DNA of 64,000 nt from Salisapilia sapeloensis. Lineage: Eukaryota; Oomycota; Peronosporomycetes; Peronosporales; Salisapiliaceae. The translations under genes and the position numbers were made by a program. The notes under the pieces were generated by a model that worked only from the letters and a program-made list of their open reading frames with translations, searched no databases and was not told where the DNA came from. The DNA is taken from positions 1 through 64,000 of the forward strand of contig JAADVB010000035.1 in assembly GCA_023334545.1 (NCBI GenBank), in the 5' to 3' direction. Every line of letters begins with the position of its first letter. The stretch's first letter is position 1. This document shows positions 12,401 to 25,700 of the stretch, one piece after another.

Positions 12401-13517
12401 TTGTGTCATCTTTTGGAGGCGATGGCTTCTGTTCATCATCGGGGTCAACTGCTGGGTTACTATCATCCTTGTCATCCATAATCTGTCGTCCGGTTTCAGG
12501 ATCGCATTGCGTCCACCCTTCACAATTGTGTAGGCGCTCTTGACTAGGAGACATATATCCATCCTTTACTTGATTATTTAAAGCGGCAGGCTTGGAATGC
12601 AGATCATCGGAGCGAAAGAAACGTGGCAAGGTACGTATTTGTTGCTCTAGATGTTGCCGAGCCTGGACTTGTTCCGGTGTCTCGAGGACGAATGGGTGCT
12701 CGAAAAGCGCTGGCCAAGCGAGACGCTTCGACGGATCCTTCTGCAGCAGGCCACTGAGAAAGCTCTTGAGCGTTGGGGACATGGAAGATGGATACTTTAC
12801 AGGATCGTTAACAATCTTTTGGATGAGTGTCCCGATGCGATTCGTGTAGAATGGCGGTCGACCGACGGCGAGCTCATATAAGATGACACCAAGGGACCAT
12901 ATATCCACAGTGTAATTATATGGACGCTCTCGTACTAGCTCTGGAGCCATATAAAGTGGTGTTCCTTTTATCGATGTCAAGACACTTGCGTCTGGAGCCA
13001 TGGCTCTAGCAAATCCGAAATCACACAATTTGATCTGGCGATGAGGTCCGATTAAAATGTTTTGTGGTTTCATATCTCGATGGATGATGCGATTTGAATG
13101 GAGTAAATGGAGAGCTTGGATGAGTTGTATGGCAATGCATCGGATTTCAGATTCCGGCAGCTGCTGGTCATCCTCTAGTACTTGGAATAAGTCACCTTGA
13201 GCGTACTCAATGACCATACAGATCTCTCCATCCGTCTCAAATGAGTCCAGCATTGCTATGATATTGCAATGATGTAGCTGTCGAAGAATACTTATCTAGT
13301 AGATACATACACATCTTTGTTAATAAATGACAGGATCGTGATGCCAAGACAGACAAGTATCTACCTCTTGTCGAAGATTTTGCAACGCTGTGGCACTTTT
13401 ACCTCGTTTTGGGACAAACTTGAGAGCTACGACATGACCAGTGTACTTGCGTCTGCCTCGATAAACCTTCCCAAACGATCCCTCCCCAATACGCTCGAGG
13501 ATGTGATAGTGCTCCAT
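9450..13517 (-). CDS. Fused/STK36-type serine/threonine kinase with HEAT/ARM tail
   Basis: Two exons, 13365-13517 and 9450-13295 (69-nt intron), coding 1,332 residues. The start at 13517 gives [19 protein letters not shown], the usual N-terminus of Fused kinases. All kinase motifs are intact: GEGSFG loop, VALKF lysine, [10 protein letters not shown] catalytic loop, DFG and APE. The kinase domain covers about residues 1-255 and is followed by about 1,000 residues of helical repeats with HEAT/armadillo character, best seen near the C-terminus ([26 protein letters not shown]). STK36/Fused proteins are known for axonemal central-pair assembly and Hedgehog signalling; the former role fits an organism with flagellated zoospores. 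The gene is divergent from the giant repeat protein across 196 bp. Confidence 0.92.
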
Positions 13518-13713
13518 AGTGTGTTTTTTGTCCAGTACAACCGTCAAAGATATGGCATAGTGAAATGAAGAGAAAACCAAGCGATCCGGAAGGGTCGCGA
13601 TCTTAAGCTCCGCACCAACGGCTCGTGCAGCGGACCTTACAACGTTATTTGCAGTCCGGATCTCATAGCGGTCTCAAGCATATCTTCTGTGTATCTTTAG
13701 AGCTTACCGGAAT
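13518..13713. promoter_or_regulatory. Shared divergent promoter of Fused kinase and giant FN3 protein
   Basis: Only 196 bp separate the two start codons, so both promoters must lie here. A dyad is visible: GATCCGGA at 13583-13590 and its inverse TCCGGATC at 13655-13662. Joint regulation is possible but unproven. Confidence 0.5.
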
Positions 13714-16700
13714 ATGCTATTCGGGGCTTTACCCATGCGGAGCATGCTCTCCGTGTTGGGAATAGCTGTAGCATGTTGGACACCCGTTCGAGGTTTAGAT
13801 ACTTCCATATTGCAATTTTCGCCGCAGTTCGTGCCGCATCCACCTCCCAATGTGTCTATCTCTGCATACGATGCCAACTCCATGCGTGTGCAGTTTCTGC
13901 CGCCACGAGATGGTGTTGAGAGTGCAAAACCGGAAGGTGACAACGGTGCTCCTGTGATCGGCTATACGATCGAAGTTGCGCGAGGCATGCACGAAGTGCA
14001 CCAGTTCAGCGTCACTGCGTCAGGCGCACTATCCAGCGGAGAATACAAGCTGGAGTTTACCAATGCCGATGGTACGTCGGAGAGTACGCGGTGCATTCCA
14101 TGGGATGCTAGTGAGACGACGTTTGAAATGGCTCTAGAGGAGCTGTCAATCATTGACACAGTCTCTGTAAGTCGATCGGAGCACTCTGGAGAAACGCTTG
14201 GATATGACTATCTAGTCGAGTTCGATGGAGCAGACTTGGTTCGTGGCGAACAGCCGAATGAGTTGCAAGGTGCGGTGGATAATTGCAAGCCAATTAGCCC
14301 TATAAATCGCCAGCTTACTTTTGCGTCGAGCCGTGTGACGCACGGGACACTCGGTTATACACCTGAAATCTGGATGGTCATGACGGATGAGACTACACGC
14401 ACAAAATTAGTCGGAGGACATTTCGATTTGTCTATTGGCTTTGATGGTGGATGGGAAGATACAACCGTGACTGGTACTGTTGATGCTGGATCAAGCATCG
14501 TCCTGACATCCATTTCCATGGTTGGCAAGGTCAATCGTGGTGATAAGGTGCTTATTGGAAATCAACAATTTACAATACATCCAAGCGCTCTTTTCACGGA
14601 TGAAATGATGCCATTGAGCTCGTACCATACTCTTGGAGCTAAAGACGCCAATATCTTTAAGGTTGAGACAGCTATTGGAGACGTATGGGTTGAGCAAGCT
14701 TCGAGTGAAGTCAAAACGGCCGAGGACTTGACAACGTACTTTGCCGCGGATGAACACATAAAGATTGGAGCGTATGAGTTTGCCATCAGTAGCATTACCA
14801 GCACCAAAATCGATTTGCAAGCGATTGGCAGTGGACCAGACAAATGGCCGGATGCTGACCAGAGACACATTACCGCCTATTGCCGGTTAAAGGTACGAGT
14901 CGATGCCAACGCGGACGCTGTGGAGATGAAACGAGCACTTAGTTGGCTGCCTGGAGTCGGTGCAGTGGATGTAAGTCGCCAAGGACCTACCGCTGTCAAT
15001 GGATATCGCTGGTTCATCACGTTTCAGTCTCTCGGCGCGCTCGTGAACTGCCCCCAGTCACCATGTTTACATGCCGATAAAGTAACCGGTATGGATACTC
15101 TGTTAGTGGATGCAGTTGGGGATGCGTGTGTAGACTGTTTGGTTCAGGATATAGTTTGGCAGGCTGGATCTTCAGTCACCCAATCGCAAGCAAGCAATGC
15201 ACTCTTCCCACCTTCTTCTGTCGTTGCCACATATGAGATTGGAGGCGTCGTGAACGAAGTGCAAGAGCTCTGGACTTCTGCCTCTGCGAACGATCTCTTC
15301 GGCACATTTCAAATAAACTTTCTATCAGCGTTGATGGAAGAAGATGTGACTGTCAATCACGATGAAAGCGCAGAGGACTTGCAAACCAAGTTGGAGCTCA
15401 TCCCTTCCATCGGTCGAGTGAACGTCCTTCGCAGTACAAATGACGTGTTTGGGTTCACATGGACAATCACTTTCCTCACTAACACTGGAGACCTGCCGTT
15501 ATTGACTATCTTGAATGAGAAACTAACTGGCACCGATCCTACTGTGTCCGTACAAGAGCGTGTGAAAGGCGTTGGAGTACCTTTTGAAGCTGTAATTGAT
15601 GATCTATCGCCGGAAGAAAGCTACTATGTACGTGCATTCGCTCGCAACAAAAATGGGTTTAGTCTCGGTAGCGAAAGTCTTCAAGTAGTTGGGCGTGGTG
15701 CACTCCCATTCGCGACAACGGTCGGCTCTGCACCAGATCCACCTACGCTCATTGGAAATTGGCCACTCTCAGAAACGCAGGTCAATGTCATGATGCGTGA
15801 GCCGATGTCGAATGGAGATCCGATCGAAAGGTACATTGTGGAATACGCAATGGGATCATCCTTCGGCACAGCTCCTGTCAAAGAATTCCACATCCATAGC
15901 AATGCACCCTTCGATATCGCTGGCTCTTTCCAACTGCAGTACGGAGACGAAAGCCTACCGATGCTACCTGCAGATGCATCTGCTCAAGTTGTGGCAAACG
16001 CACTAAACGCTGTAAAGAACCTTCGACCCGTCCAAGTCTCTCGCTACATGTACGTGTTGACTGGAGATGTTACTAGTGCTGCAAATTCCTTTTCTGCTGC
16101 TGGTAACATGATCGTTACAACGCCTTTAACGAAACATCAGTGCGAGATGCTGTCTGCTGGTTCGATGATTCTATTCGACGAACATGTTTTCGTCGTGAGT
16201 AGTACACCAAAGGTCGATGATGAGGCTGTACATGTTCAAGCTGATCATGGTCAAGCAGACTCCAATCCTGTCGACTCTCGTTTGTTCAAGTTGGACACAA
16301 CTGGAGCAGAGATCGGACCATTTGGGTATCAATGGCTAGTGACTTTTCCCTATGAGGTTGAAGACTTTGCTGGCGGAAACTATCCAGGTCTACAGCTGCA
16401 TCCTTCGCTTTACTCTGTCGAAAGCCAGGTGCCACTGACAGTCGGTTTGACGGATGTGACACCTGGAGTACCACCAGATTACCACGGACAAGTTGTCGTT
16501 AGCACCGCTAGCGACTGTGATATGTACACCATTGGCGCGCCTTCGAATGTACAAATGCTTCAATTTCATGCATCAAAGGCGCTGGTAGATGGAGGATATA
16601 CACTCCAGCTTGGGTCAGAGACGACTGACTGTATTACATTAGATACAATCAATAATGTCGGTGACTTGCGTGATCGTCTGCTCAATGACTTGACGTACGT

Positions 16701-19700
16701 CAAGCGGGTGGATGTTCATAAAGAACGCAATTTCAAAGTCTTGGTGATCGCAGGTAGCGCTGACTCCCACGTGCATACTTTTGACAAAGATACTTTGAAG
16801 ATCACTATCTCGAGTGGCTTGACAGCTTCAGAGGCAGAGATGCTTCAGAAGGATGCGATTATTCAAGTGAGTCGGAATCCAAACGACTTTACGCGCGAAT
16901 CGTGCGAGCTCCAAGTGACAGCACAACCATCTACTGGAAGCTCGATTGTTAGTGTAGCAAATTTCGGTGCATGCGCTTCATTTTCTGGTGAACGACGTAG
17001 CTTGCGTGTGCTTAATTCATATGACTACAAGATCCACTTCTGGGGATCCTACCCTACCGGTCAATGGCCAACATTAAAGATTGTACAAGACGACTTTGGC
17101 AAAGGGAGCTGCCAAGTATGGACTCCATCTCCCAATTCGGTCTACGCGACAGTCCACACAATTCGATACGAAGGCATTTGTGCCAAAGGACAAGAGGGCA
17201 CCCAGACAATATTGGCGGATGCAAAATCTGCCATCACTGGAAGCTTCCAGTTCAGCTACCTCGGCAAGGAGACACCGCTTTTAAGTTTTTCTACGACAAA
17301 AGCGAAAGCCATGCAAGAGCAGCTTGATGCTATTACTGAGGCTGGCATGACCAGTGTGACGATGAGTGCCTTTGGAACCCATGGCAAAGCGTGGCATATT
17401 ACGTTCAACCAAGCACATGATGTGGTGGATTCTATTTACATTAAGCATTCTTTCTTAGCTGGTGACGATGTCTATATCAGTGTCTATCCTACGGTCTTGA
17501 TCTCTACTACGGCTGCAAAAGACGATATTCGTGGTACTTTTAACATCATACTAAATGGACAGACGACAGAAGCAATCGGTTATTCAGCGACGCATGCAAA
17601 GGTTGTTCAGGAGCTTGAAAAAATGCCAGACATTTACTCTGTCATTGCCTTGGGACAAATGAATGCTGGAGACGTAGCTGTGTACGCGCTGGAACTGATA
17701 GCAGATACGCAAGCAAGCAGTTCCATTATCAAGAATGTGCGGCTGAATGGTGACAAAATCGATCCCACGCTATTCCTTGCTCTCGGGGAAGAAATCGTAG
17801 TTAATGGAGAAGAGCGCACTATTACATCGTTGTCACCGGTAGATATTACTTTGGACAGCGGTATCACTACGACGACAATAGACGCCACTGTATATGCTGG
17901 GCTTACTACAAAAGAGACAAAGTTCTTGCCTGGGTTTGTTGGCATATCGGCGCTCACAAAAGTTGTTTCAGCCACCACAGGAAACGATTGGATTATCATG
18001 TCAGACGATCATGGTCTGGATGGAAGTGTAGGCGAGAAGATATACATTCAAGGTCAAGAACTAACGATTGCCGAAGTGAGCGGTGCAGGTGTGCGTGTGA
18101 CGCCCGTATATGCCGGCTCAGACGTCAATGATGCGACTAACAGTGTGTATGTCTTTGACAATAAGCTTCGCACGACGGAAGATGTGACAGCCTTCATACA
18201 AGACAATGACGAAATTTGGATCCGATATAGCGATGCTGACATTGTCCAGTACACTATTCGACATGCGCACGCTGATCATCTGGAGGTGGATGGGGTATTC
18301 AAAGAAAGTTTAGTTAAAGCTTCAGCGCACTACGCAGCCTACGGTCGAAAGTGGTCTCTTGTCTTCCGGTCGTACATTGGCGATCTAAATACAATCGATG
18401 CTCTTCCAGGCAATGACTTGCGAGGAACAGAGGTAAAAATTGGCATCAAAACGCCCAATGCTGTTCCTGCACGCGTTGCTACACTCGGAAACCCAGAAGT
18501 TCAGCAAACAGTTTTGCTACGTGCTAGTGATCCAGCTAATCTAGATGCGGGAGCTACATTTGCACTAACTTTTGATGGCACAACTACTAGTAGCTTAAGC
18601 TGGGATGCCTCCGATGTGGATGTAGAGCAAGCCTTAAAAACAGTAGGTGCTGATGGAGTTACTGTCCAAGCAAAGTCATTAGCAGACAAGGGTTTCTTCC
18701 GAACGATAAACTTTTGGGGGAATTATGCAGCTCGTACTCTTCCGTTGCTTGAAGTGACAGCGTTCAATCCAGGAACTTCTTTAGTCTCTGCACTTGTACA
18801 TGGAAATGCTGGTGTCTCTCGAACAAAGCATTACAATACGATTCTTAATCAAGACGCAGAGTATGTCGTACGTCTGTTTGCAGCCAACTCATTTGGGCTG
18901 AGTACTAGCCTAGAGACGTATTTATTGAAAACATCCACGACGTCAGTGTTTCCAAGTGCTCCACGAGCAGTTAATTTAGGCGAATACCGTGGACCGGATG
19001 CACTCTCGGTGAACTATTTCTCGCCAGGGTACACGGGTGGAAAAGAGATCACTATGTATCGACTCGAGTGGGACTCGTCTCCGACATTCGACAGCTCTAG
19101 CTCCGATTATGGAGCTGCCACCGTTCAAAAGCAAGCAGAGGTGCAGCTTGTCCAGATAAGTTTCAAAAGCGATGTCGATCGAGACGGTTGGTTTACGCTT
19201 TCTTTCGGAGGACAAACTTCTTCTCTACTGCGTTATGACTGCAGTGCTGAGAAGATGAAGGAAGAGATTGCGATGTTAACAGACACGACGAGTATAGGCG
19301 AAGATCCTGTAAAGATCATTCGAAACAAAGTTTCATGGGGATATACGTGGAAAATTACGTTTTTAAATACGCCAGGAGATCTAGCTCTATTACGTGCTGA
19401 TGCTTCACTTCTCTCAGGAGATAGTCCGAGAGTCTTTGTTACAGAAGTTGCAAAGGGCTCAGCGGATATTAGCGTAGGTGAGTTCACGAACGAAGTGCAA
19501 GAAATCTATACCGATGCAGCGACAGAGATGAGTGGTGACTTTAGACTAGAGTTTAATGGTCGAAGGATGATCGACCCAGTTTCGGTGGATGCATCTGCTC
19601 TAGATATGCAGCTCGCTCTACAAGCGCTAACGGATACGTATGCGATTAAAGTGTCAAAACGAGAGCGCAACGTCGAAATAAAGACTGCGATATGGAGCGT

Positions 19701-22700
19701 GACATTCGCTTATTTGCAGGGTGAAGAGCTAGTCGGGTCTGGTGATGTCTTCATCATACGTGTTGCTACTACGAACCTACAAGACGCAAGTGCTAGTGTC
19801 AATATTGCAGAGAAGGTGTATGGAACAGATCCATTCCGATACTCGATCGAGGGCTTGCGTCCGAACGTGCGCTACTACCTGCACGTGATGGCGTATAACT
19901 CGATGGGCTTTGGATCAGCGAACTCACCCATGTCAACGGCAATGACGTGCTCGCAAGCATCACCTCCAACCTCCATTGCAGTGAACGTTGTGAGTGAGCA
20001 AGCTTTGCAAGTTGCCTGGTCCACTGCGGCAGACGCTAATCTTGGATGTGCGACGACCAAGTACAGTATTGAATGGTATCATCCGAATGCAGTGCAAGAA
20101 GTACAACTTATCACGACATCTGCTACACAAGGCATCCGTGAAGTCCAACGACTTGTCAACTTTGCGAGCACCGAGAGTCTCAATGGCTACTTCCAGCTTT
20201 CTTTCGGTGGCGAAAGGACACAAAATCTTGCTTGGAATGCTCCTGCGGAAGGTCGTGGCTCGGTGAAAGAGCGCTTGGAGCGACTATCAACGATCGGAAC
20301 GGTGCAGGTGACTCGCCAAGTTTCTCGACGTGTCGTTCCGAATCTCTTTGTGACTGTCTCCGGCGATCAAGTATCAGTGGTTGTGGCTTCGTCAAGCTCT
20401 GATTTTAACGACTTAACCTTGCCACTTGATAATACAGTTTGGATCCTCGGTCAACCTTACCAGGTTAATGCAAAGAGTCAGTATGCTCTTACAATCGATC
20501 AGACAGTAACAATTGACGCACCCGTGCCGATCTTTATCAACGCGAATGGATATGAATGGATCATTACTTTCACGTCTGGACATGTCGGACCTCAAGACAT
20601 TATGGAAGCTCATCCAACGGATAACTGGAGCGGTAACAAAGGAGACATCTATTGTGAACGCGTGATAACTGGTATGGAGCCTATGAGCGGCACTTTTACC
20701 GTGTCCTTTGCCCACGATGGTTTTTCCGAGACGACACCGCCTCTTGCGCATGACATTAGTGCAAACAAGATGAAGGATGCTTTAGAACAGTTAATTACGA
20801 TCGGAGAAGTTGATGTAGCACGATCTCCGAATGGCTACGGGTATAACTGGCTTGTGACATTTTTGTCTGAGCTAGGGGATCTTGCGATGTTGGAAGTAGA
20901 TGGGACTGAGCTTCACGGTCCAAACGTTGATGTCCACACTGCGACGATCGAAACTGGTGTTTTACCCACTGGTTACTGTGAGCAGAATGGTTTGTCTGGT
21001 TCCCCAGCTCTTGTAAGTGTTCCTGGGTCAGATATTTATACAATCTCAGCCTTAACGAAAGGAGCAGAGTATGTCATTCGAGTCCGAGGGTACAATGAGG
21101 AAGGATATGGCTACGCAGGTTATTCGACACCTGCAATTCAAGTGCCGCGTACAAAGCCTACTCCACCAACGAGTATCGAGCTCATGGCGTTATCACAAAG
21201 TATGGTGAAAGTAATTTGGAGTCCTCCGCTAGATGATGGGGGTGCAGTCATATCTTCATACATCCTCGAATGGGATACTCTGAGTACCTTTGCCAATGCA
21301 GCTTCACCGAACTATGACTATCGTGGTATACTTAATGTCAGCCCAGATGATGAAACGCCTTATTACTATAATATTCCAGTCATAGCAACCAACGCTCACT
21401 ACATTCGTATATATGCAGTGAATGATCAAGGGACAAGTGATGCTGGCATGTCAGCCCAATTAAGTATAGTACCTGCAAATCAAGTCCCAGGTCGTCCAGA
21501 AAATGTAGTGGCAGAAGCACTGTCCAACTCTGTGATACTTGTAGAATGGTCACCACCTTCGATTGAAAAGAACTTTTACAGTGGAGATGGCGGTCTACCG
21601 ATTACACAGTACATGATTGAATGGGATACCGTGGACACATTTGATAACTCGATCAAGACAGCAACTGTAAATGCTCCTGCTACTTTGTATGAAATTGGAG
21701 GTGACGATCCGATCACTGGTGTTCGGTCATCTGAGCTTATTGAAGGCACGGAATACTACATTCGCGTGACTGCGTTCAATGCAGAAGGTTCTGGTGCGTC
21801 ACAAGTGTCCGATCCAGAGTATGTTAAGGCGGAAAAGAAAGCGCCGACGCCTCCTGAAGAATTAACACTCACGGTCTTGCCTCCTGATGACGTTCGAGCC
21901 GAATGGAACTTTCCTGCATATGATGGTGGCAATACGCTCATGAGCTACGAGATTGAATGGGATGACCAAGATGACTTTATTAGTGGCCAAATGAGCTCCG
22001 CGAACGTCCCTATCGTTCGCGAAGTTCAATCAGTGGCTATCAGCAGTGACGTAGTAAACGAAGAGCAGTTCATAGACGCGACAGTGGAAGTTATTAACGA
22101 ACAGCAAACTATCCGCACGAAGTTTGACGGCAAAGATGAGATACAGATCGTTCATACTATCAACAATCCAGTGGTAGATGAAGTGCAGTATGTACGAACG
22201 AAAGCTACGGATCGGAATGAAGTCCAAGAGCTTAGACTAACAGCTCCAGATAAGAATGAGATCCAGGCTATACGGACATCCTTACCAACGGATGTGCTTG
22301 AGATACAGACCGTCAAACTTGTCACAAAGAGAGTCCCAGAAGTACAAACTTGGTCAATATCAATTGCGACAGCAGATCCAAACGATATCACTGGATCCCT
22401 GAGACTTAATTTTGACAACACTGCTTGTACGCACTGTCAAGGCATGCGCACAAGCTCCTGGACGGACGATGTTATTGGTGCTTTACAAGTGACTGACCCT
22501 GCGGATGGATTGCCTATAATGCAAAATGGGATAGACTCTTTATCGAATGTAGATACTGGCAGCATTGTTGTGACAAACGATCGACAGGACATGAATGACG
22601 GCACGTTCCTCTTCAGCTTTACATTTACCTTTTCGGGAGACGATGTGATAGGTGACGTAGCGTCACTTACCGTCGACCAAAATGTATTCGTCAATTCAAA

Positions 22701-25700
22701 TAAAGTGACGAATGTGGATCCAACGGCGACACCAGGTCCTGAAGGGAGTGAGTTTTCGGACAATGCAGCGTCCGTGTTCGATCTTACATACACGTGTGAG
22801 ACGTATTCGGATCCAAATGCGATTCTGCTTGTGAGTAGTCATTGCGACCCACGATCTGTTGGTAGCTCCATTTGTGATTCGTGTGTGACGGACTTTGACG
22901 GTACGCAAATTACACTGAACCAAGCAGTGACGGTGGATGCCGATACATGGCTTGTTGCTGGTGTTTGTACTTTTGTTGTCAAAGACGCTGTTACTGGTGG
23001 AACGACGATCACCATTGTCGGCAATGGTAAAGATGTCGGGCAGCACTGTAGTCCGTTAGACTTTGATGGTGTCTTACTTGACCTCTATGAAGCTCGCCAG
23101 CATAAGACGTCTATCCCGACCAAGAGTAGTGCCTATGAGCTTACATCAGCCGAGCAATTATACAGTCTACTCTCTCCGAATGTCCAATCCGTCCAAGTGT
23201 CCGAAGAGAGCTTTATAGACGCAAATTATGCTGGTAAGACATATAAAATCGCGTTCCTTCGACCAGGAACCATTCCGCTGTTGGAATGCGACGTCTCGAA
23301 CGTCGTTCTGACATCAGGTAATAGCGCAGACACGCGCTGTGAGGTTGTTCGTGATACACCTGGTAGTATGATCAAAGGCAGGTTCCAAGTCGGACTCGAG
23401 GCCGAGTCTCTTCGAAATACTGGCAACATCAAAATGTCGGACTATCTACCATGGGATGCGACCGAGAGTATGATGAAAGCAGCATTGGAGGCAGTAGAGT
23501 TTACAAACAGTAACGGTGCTACGGAAAGTGTTTTTGGTACTGTTCAAGTAAAGCGATCGACGTACTTTGTCGGTAATACGAAATGGTCGGGTGGATTCAC
23601 GTGGCAGATCACCTTTTTATCACGTGGCATGAACATACCGGCTATGACTGTCGTTAACGAGCTACTAGATGTCGCAACACAAGGTGTTGCTTTAGAGGTA
23701 GAAGACGCTGATGACACGCTTTTGAGTCCTACTGGAGGAGCACAAAATGGTAATGAAATTGAAGGCGGGATTAAGTTCCAGTACAATGGCAACACAGAGG
23801 AATGCTTCGTTGGTGCAACTCACATTCCGCCGGCCGAACTACAAATCGACGACTTGGTAGACGGAGACTTGGCTACTTGCCTCGGCCCATTATTCCCTGG
23901 TGGCGAAAATGATATTGTGGTGACTCGGTCGTCTGTTACTCAAGCAGGAGGGTTCACGTGGAGCATTACGTTCGTTGGCCAAGATGTGGGAGGAGACGTT
24001 GACGAAATCGAAATTGTGTCTTCATCCTTGGTACCCTCAAGCACAGAGCGAAGAATTGTTGAAAGCATTCCAGGAAACCAGCTCGGTGGTACCTTCTTAC
24101 TATCTTTCAATGGCGAAACGACGGGGCCGATCTCTGCTACTGCAAGTGCTAATGAGATTATGTCCCAACTAAATGGACTAAGGACAATCTATCCATCTCG
24201 TGTCGAAGTTTCAGAAGGCGCTACGCAAGAAACAGCCAGCTCACAAGTACAAGCAAAGGAGTGGTTGATCACATTTAAATCTTCGACTTGGGTTGATCCG
24301 GAAGCAGATCATTCCACTCTAGTTGAAGGCAACTGGGTCGGATCACCAGCCCGATGGGATGATGTTTGGCCAACAACTGGATACTCGAAAGCTTGGGGTC
24401 GTCAAGTTGGTCCGCTCTGGGCGAAAAACATTCGACTTGCATGTATCAAAGGAGGACTGACAACAACTGCTGATGATAATACGGAGGATTGTCAAACAGG
24501 CGAAGAGATACCTGGACAAGGTCCGATCAATGGAAACTTCAAATTAATCTTGGATTCGCAAGCTGGCAACTTACCTGCAGGCCATGCCATGTCAAAGCAG
24601 ATGACTGTCACGAGTGGTCTTATCGCACATAATGCACGAGCTACTCGTATTGATAGTGGTGGTGATGGAACGAGTATGCAGGAGATCTTAGAGGAAATGG
24701 AAAATGTCGGAACGGTCGATGTCAGTCGAAGCAGCGTTGATGTAGATTCTGGAACATACTACTGGACAATCACGTTCTTGCGTGATGCTTATGGTCCTTG
24801 TGAGCAGGAGGAGGAAAGTGGATCAGGTGAGAGGTTGTGCAATTCCCCAGGAGATATTCCGAGGCTAGCATTCGATGCCGATGCAACCCTGATGGCCGAC
24901 GGCATCGTTTGTGACGAAGATGGTGCATCAGACGGCTCGAATACTTGCGATGGTCTTACCACTCAGCACGGTGCTGTTCTGCGTGGTGACTTCACCCAGC
25001 TTCAAGTAACTGGTGATCCAGGCGTATCGACTCGATACACATTGACACCGGACTGTGCTAATATCAATTGTCCTGATCCCATCACTGAAATGAGTATCAA
25101 TTCGGGAGAAGAGCAGATTTCAACGCATTTAAAACCAGGCGATCGATTCACGCTAGGCACCTCTATATGTATCTTTACCGTTGAATCAGTGACTACAGCC
25201 CCTGTCAAGGTGGTAGTAGATTCCTTGACTTGTGGTGACTTAGATACAAATAGTGCTCGTGGATTGCATATGCTTTTGCCTTGGAATGCGAAAGAGAGCC
25301 TAGTCAAACGTGTCCTTGAAGCCTCTGCTGATGTCAGCAAAGAAGTTGACGAGTGGATTGGCGGACGTAAAGTTTTAGTCGAACGAACGATCCAGGGCAA
25401 GTATGGTGAGGTTTCGTGGAGTATTCGGTTTATATCCAACCCTGGTTACACACCTCCTGGCGCTGGTGATCTCAATGACTTGGACCCGGTTTTCGAACCG
25501 TCTCCCATCTCTATATCATATCAAGTTACTGTAACTCCAAATCAGCATGGAAGTGATGAGCTTAGTGGATTCTATACCATTGACTACTACACTAACAAGC
25601 CACGTGATGTCTCATTTGATGAACCAGAGGACAGGCTGATGCGTAAAATCAATGAGTTCTCTACGATCGGGAGAGTGAGCGTAAAACGGTACCGATACCC

